Shown in pieces: positions 27,120 to 30,247 of a stretch of DNA of 30,247 nt. The first letter of the stretch is position 1; each line of letters starts with the position of its first letter. The translations under genes and the position numbers were made by a program. The DNA is taken from positions 1-30,247 of IMG/VR virus record IMGVR_UViG_3300027861_000142; one strand, 5' to 3'. The notes under the pieces were generated by a model. The model saw only the letters and a program-made list of their open reading frames with translations, ran no database searches and had not been told where the DNA came from. The stretch comes from a virus.

Positions 27120-27273
27120 TTGCGACAAATGCTACCACGTCGAACAATTGCCCACAGGAGAATGTTATTGCACCGTGGATCTCGAAGATGTTGAATCAGA
27201 TGACGTATTTGAGTGCTTTGTAAGTCGTTCAGAGATGTTTGATGATGAGAATATAATTGAGTTCGACGATTGA
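27112..27273 (+). CDS. Cysteine-rich acidic protein, 53 aa
   Basis: MNSCDKCYHVEQLPTGECYC: C4/C7 and C18/C20 form a likely zinc site; the rest is highly acidic (EDVESDDVFECF, MFDDENIIEFDD). GAGGATTTGCCAA precedes ATG. Last gene of the rightward block. Confidence 0.6.
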   Translation: MNSCDKCYHVEQLPTGECYCTVDLEDVESDDVFECFVSRSEMFDDENIIEFDD

Positions 27274-27274
27274 C

Positions 27275-27305
27275 AAAAAAGCCCGTAGCGTTTAAACTAC
27301 GGGCT
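27275..27305 (-). terminator. Terminator between tail and early blocks
   Basis: AGCCCGTAG/CTACGGGCT with an 8-nt loop. On the minus strand it runs into TTTTTTG, stopping transcription from the tail genes. On the plus strand only GAATTTTAG follows, so it may also weakly end the rightward block. Confidence 0.85.
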
Positions 27306-27310
27306 GAATT

Positions 27311-27484
27311 TTAGTCATCGTCAGGATGTTCAGAAGATGCTTTGTTTAGCACCTTTTCCACGACTTCAAACAGTTTGTCATCGTGCTCATTTTCTGAGTC
27401 CTCAACGACCATTTCAATAACTGCCATTGCCACCTTATACACCAGATTCCACGGCAATAGTTTTAAGATTAATGATACATTCAT
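27311..27484 (-). CDS. Hypothetical protein, 57 aa, acidic C-terminus
   Basis: MNVSLILKLLPWNLVYKVAM, then acidic DSENEHDDKL and SSEHPDDD. The first 25 residues are amphipathic or hydrophobic, so a membrane-associated (holin-like) role is possible but unproven. AATAAAGGAGGTGTCAAA precedes ATG 27484. Confidence 0.6.
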   Translation of the reverse strand: MNVSLILKLLPWNLVYKVAMAVIEMVVEDSENEHDDKLFEVVEKVLNKASSEHPDDD

Positions 27485-27553
27485 TTTGACACCTCCTTTA
27501 TTGTTTTAAGTTACGTTTGCTCAATCCTGCGAAATGCTGTGATGTGATTAGTT

Positions 27554-27838
27554 TCATTTGTTAACCAATCCGCTATCTTTAAGCTCATACACAATTTTCC
27601 TCAATTTTTGAGTATCAGTAGTTTTTCGCTTTTTGTGTTCATTCAAGTCAATCTGGAGTTTATCAATCCTGCGATGAACAATCTCTTTGCATTCGTGACA
27701 CTCTTTCTTTGTTGAGAAGTCTTTTTGAATACCATTAACAACTTCAAGCACTGCATTGCGTATAGCTAACTTCACCACGTAATAACCGCATACCACAATA
27801 CCTGCTATGATCGGCCAAAATTCAGCTATTAGTTGCAT
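27554..27838 (-). CDS. Membrane-anchored coiled-coil protein, 94 aa
   Basis: The start MQLIAEFWPIIAGIVVCGYY is preferred because AGGATGAAAACA puts AGGA 8 nt before it; an ATG three codons upstream (27847) lies right on the AGG. One transmembrane helix (about 7-26), then a helical charged tail with CHEC (46-49). The position after the tail-fibre genes and the topology (membrane anchor plus coil) resemble i-spanin or holin-like lysis proteins, but no partner is seen. Confidence 0.65.
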   Translation of the reverse strand: MQLIAEFWPIIAGIVVCGYYVVKLAIRNAVLEVVNGIQKDFSTKKECHECKEIVHRRIDKLQIDLNEHKKRKTTDTQKLRKIVYELKDSGLVNK

Positions 27839-27895
27839 TGTTTTCATCCTGTTTATTTATCTCCTGCATTAATTTAGCATTGATTATTTATTTAT

Positions 27896-28216
27896 CTATT
27901 GAATTACGTTCTTACGGGCATTCTCGCGACCGTCAAGAATTGTCTGAGGAATTGCTTCCCCTGTTTCTTGAAAGCGTATAATGTACCAATCAGTGTTTGA
28001 AAGATACGCCCGCTCCTGTGCGTTAATTGCTATCTGTGGATTGACTTCTGGCTCAATATAAAGCTCAATGTCATTTCCTTCGACTTCTGACCATTGCTGA
28101 ACAATATCCTGCATTGAACCTGTCGAATTAACAGGGACGGACATATTAATTCCCTCCCCTGTTACCTGCCAAGTTTCACCGCGGTCAATTACTTTTTCAA
28201 TTTTGTTTATATTCAT
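27896..28216 (-). CDS. Tail-fibre assembly-like protein, 106 aa
   Basis: Starts MNINKIEKVIDRGETWQVTG. The C-terminal half AYLSNTDWYIIRFQETGEAI then PQTILDGRENARKNVI is the pattern at the end of many tail-fibre-associated small proteins (T-D-W-Y-x-I-R-x-x-E-x-G-x-x-I-P). It lies directly after the fibre gene, where chaperones usually sit. AGGAGGGTAAAAA precedes it. Confidence 0.65.
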   Translation of the reverse strand: MNINKIEKVIDRGETWQVTGEGINMSVPVNSTGSMQDIVQQWSEVEGNDIELYIEPEVNPQIAINAQERAYLSNTDWYIIRFQETGEAIPQTILDGRENARKNVIQ

Positions 28217-28227
28217 TTTTTACCCTC

Positions 28228-30247
28228 CTATAGGTATGATGATAGTTTAATTAAATTAACATTATTCTTTAGTCTAGTTGCGTCTCCAATAACCAAGCCA
28301 GCGGCACCAGTGGTGTTTATTTGAATGGCGTATCCATCATTTGATGCGACAGATATACCTGTAATAGCAACGAGCGCTCCTGTACCTTTCGTTACTTCAT
28401 AATTAGCAACGCTACCCAAATCAACAGAAGGAGTAGTTCTCATTTTATCAAAGGATATGTTAAAATTAGCATTGCTTGATGATATAACTTGTCCCACGTT
28501 TTTAGGGCTAATCTCCCTATAATACCTCTCACAATTATACGTCCCGTCAACCACGGCAGGAACCTTTATATACTTATCGCCTTCTATTAATTGAAATTCA
28601 CCTATCTCAACTGTTCTTCCTTGTGTTTCTGTCCAGTTTGTTGAGTTTGTTGAAGTGTAATAAGCTCCAGCTTGCCAAGTATCAATACTTGATGTCTCGT
28701 AATTTCCCCTGTTGTCTCCTGCAATTGTTACCTGTAGACCCATTCCGTTGTCAATTTGATCAACAGTTCCTGCCTCTAGAGGTATTGTTTTATTTATTAT
28801 TTCAGTAACGCCACTAATTACGGGGAACTCCACTATATATGAACGTGTTTGGTCACAGTTGTGTATTGCAATGCTTAATGTTCCAGTAAAATTTGTTTTA
28901 ACTGGAAAAGCTATATTAATATTTTTGCCGTTCAGTTCGTAAACGCTTTTAGCTTCAAACCTTCTCATGTAGCAAAATACGCTATTCGTTCCAGTTAAAT
29001 CATTAGCGGCTGTTATAACGCTCATTAGGTAACTAAACTGATTTAATAATTGACCGCGTGTTATATTTATTATAGAATTACCGCCAACAATAACAGCCCT
29101 AACCATATTAGCTGTAAAATATCCTAACTCACCGAACGTAATAGAGTAAACTGTTGCGTGATCCCATCGCTGGTGCGCTCCGTTAATTGCATAGTTCTTT
29201 AACTGCTCGGTCATCGCGTCTGCGTATTCATCATCGGTTTCCGCGTCATTAACTCTTAGAAACTTTCCAGCTTGTCCCGTTCTCGTACTAGGAGTGTCAG
29301 TAAGCCCTAGATATGTTGTAATTCCAGAACCACCACCTCCACCACCCGCAACATTGTTAGGAACGAAACCGCGTAAGTCTTTATAACCGTCTGGAAAGTT
29401 GTATGTTGTTGTGCCACCAGAGCGCCTGATAGTGAATCGAGCAATAAGAAAGCCAACACCTCTAAACTCGTTTGGAATTGAATAATCTGTGTAATTGGAT
29501 AAGTCTCTAAGCGCATTGTCTTCTGAATTATAGCCGCCACTAGGCTTGTTTATAAAGATATGTGAAGGCTCTCCAGATTTATTTGCAACACCCCATAGAA
29601 CCACGTTTGACCAGTCGTTGCTCCAGCTTGAACCGTCTGAATACGTTGTTATATCTCCAAGGCTTGACAATGGAGAGTAAAGCGTTGTTTCATCATTTGC
29701 AACGCGGAAAACATCGGAAATAGACGTGTCAAATGCAGGCACACTTTGTAGATGTAGTTGCCATGCTTTACCCGCAGTTACCGCTATAAAAGCATCACCA
29801 GTTAAGCCTGACAAAGTTGCCTCGCATCCGCTATCCCACTGACAATTCAACTGCCTCAAGCGTTCAGTCATGTGTAAGATATGCCCGTTGTTATCTTCTT
29901 TCTTAATGTGGTCATTTATGTTTTGATTTCTCAAAGCGCCGTATGTCTGAACTAAAGCAGGAGTTTCTAGAACGTCGTAGCTAATCCTGCAATGTTCAAT
30001 TGATGGAAAGCCAGTGGATGATACGGTTAGAGCCTTTGTTGTGATTGGAATATACACAAAGTTCTTTTGTGTGTCACCTGCTACCGATGCACCTATAAGC
30101 TCAATAATTGCGGGAATTGTTGTGGTGTCAAATGTGTGAAAACCATCACTAAACAGGCATGTTAAATTCCTGCTATCATCTACATTCTCAAGCAGTCCTG
30201 TGATTTCTGAACCGTTACTTGTTATTGTGAAATTAAATGTTTCTCGA
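28228..30247 (-). CDS. Tail-fibre/receptor-binding protein, 5' end cut off (672 aa visible)
   Basis: The frame has no stop from 28228 to the right edge, so the visible protein starts upstream of the window; the codon at 30057 is an internal GTG. The visible N-terminus is beta-rich (ETFNFTITSNGSEITGLLEN). A glycine run GGGGGGSG separates it from TYLGLTDTPSTRTGQAGKFL and RVNDAETDDEY, a linker typical of phage fibres. The C-terminal half is Asn/Thr-rich with repeated beta segments. It should recognise the host surface. The next gene is the assembly-like protein. Confidence 0.75.
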   Translation of the reverse strand, partial: RETFNFTITSNGSEITGLLENVDDSRNLTCLFSDGFHTFDTTTIPAIIELIGASVAGDTQKNFVYIPITTKALTVSSTGFPSIEHCRISYDVLETPALVQTYGALRNQNINDHIKKEDNNGHILHMTERLRQLNCQWDSGCEATLSGLTGDAFIAVTAGKAWQLHLQSVPAFDTSISDVFRVANDETTLYSPLSSLGDITTYSDGSSWSNDWSNVVLWGVANKSGEPSHIFINKPSGGYNSEDNALRDLSNYTDYSIPNEFRGVGFLIARFTIRRSGGTTTYNFPDGYKDLRGFVPNNVAGGGGGGSGITTYLGLTDTPSTRTGQAGKFLRVNDAETDDEYADAMTEQLKNYAINGAHQRWDHATVYSITFGELGYFTANMVRAVIVGGNSIINITRGQLLNQFSYLMSVITAANDLTGTNSVFCYMRRFEAKSVYELNGKNINIAFPVKTNFTGTLSIAIHNCDQTRSYIVEFPVISGVTEIINKTIPLEAGTVDQIDNGMGLQVTIAGDNRGNYETSSIDTWQAGAYYTSTNSTNWTETQGRTVEIGEFQLIEGDKYIKVPAVVDGTYNCERYYREISPKNVGQVISSSNANFNISFDKMRTTPSVDLGSVANYEVTKGTGALVAITGISVASNDGYAIQINTTGAAGLVIGDATRLKNNVNLIKLSSYL

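Noticed and set aside
28228-30057. Tail-fibre gene starting at 30057
   Set aside because: The codon there is an internal GTG (Val); the frame stays open to the window edge, so the gene is partial.
1-30247. Integrase, attachment site or insertion sequence
   Set aside because: No tyrosine or serine recombinase, transposase or terminal inverted repeats found; the tRNA-like gene alone does not show an att site.

Overview
The window is most of the left-running part of a tailed double-stranded DNA bacteriophage genome. It carries the head-packaging set (capsid, scaffold, minor head protein, portal, both terminase subunits), a replication and recombination set, and tail-fibre genes. Coding is dense and AT-rich, with many ATGA overlaps and strong AGGAGG-type ribosome sites. 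Sigma70-like promoters, intrinsic terminators, an SSB-type acidic tail (SIPF) and RusA point to a bacterial, probably Gram-negative, host; the species cannot be told. No integrase was seen, so the lifestyle is open. The capsid gene leaves the left edge and the tail-fibre gene enters from the right edge, both on the minus strand. This suggests the window was cut from a circular or circularly permuted map with the remaining tail genes outside it.

Layout, read in the direction of most transcription (minus strand, right to left). 30247-27311: tail-fibre protein (partial), fibre-assembly-like protein, two small proteins (one membrane-anchored), then a terminator. 27273-24280 is the only rightward block: a small protein, a Cro-like HTH protein, a recombination pair (conserved partner plus YqaJ/lambda-exonuclease-type nuclease), a zinc-ribbon protein, a YopX protein, a MazG-like pyrophosphohydrolase and tiny ORFs. 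At about 24109-24153 two promoters with interleaved -35 elements fire in opposite directions. 24072-14928: leftward early genes, including many tiny proteins, a fused SNF2-type helicase/DNA methyltransferase, two ribbon-helix-helix proteins, a winged-helix replication protein and a DnaB-type helicase. 14923-9865: SSB, two HNH endonucleases, a YopX protein, RusA, DUF1737 and membrane proteins. 9776-9703: a tRNA-like gene. 9683-1: terminase, a coiled-coil protein, portal, minor head protein fused to an ADP-ribosyltransferase-like domain, small genes, scaffold and capsid.

The most unusual observation is regulatory. Upstream of the gene at 11131 and of the HNH gene at 12648 there is the same three-part leader. 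A promoter is followed by hairpin H1 with loop sequence X. Next comes an intrinsic terminator whose inner hairpin H2 carries the exact complement of X in its loop. Last is a ribosome-binding-site hairpin H3 that again carries X in its loop. H1 and H2 could form a 7-bp kissing complex and H3 competes for the same loop. The sequences of X in the two leaders are unrelated, so the architecture rather than the sequence is conserved. A third leader at 7594-7755 is a weaker example with a 42-codon ORF running through its terminator. Other regulatory oddities are a perfect 16-bp repeat, forming identical hairpins, on either side of the scaffold start codon; a sense/antisense/sense repeat at the ssb-HNH junction; a 15-bp operator-like sequence shared by two distant promoters; and a shared extended -10 promoter for scaffold-capsid and portal.
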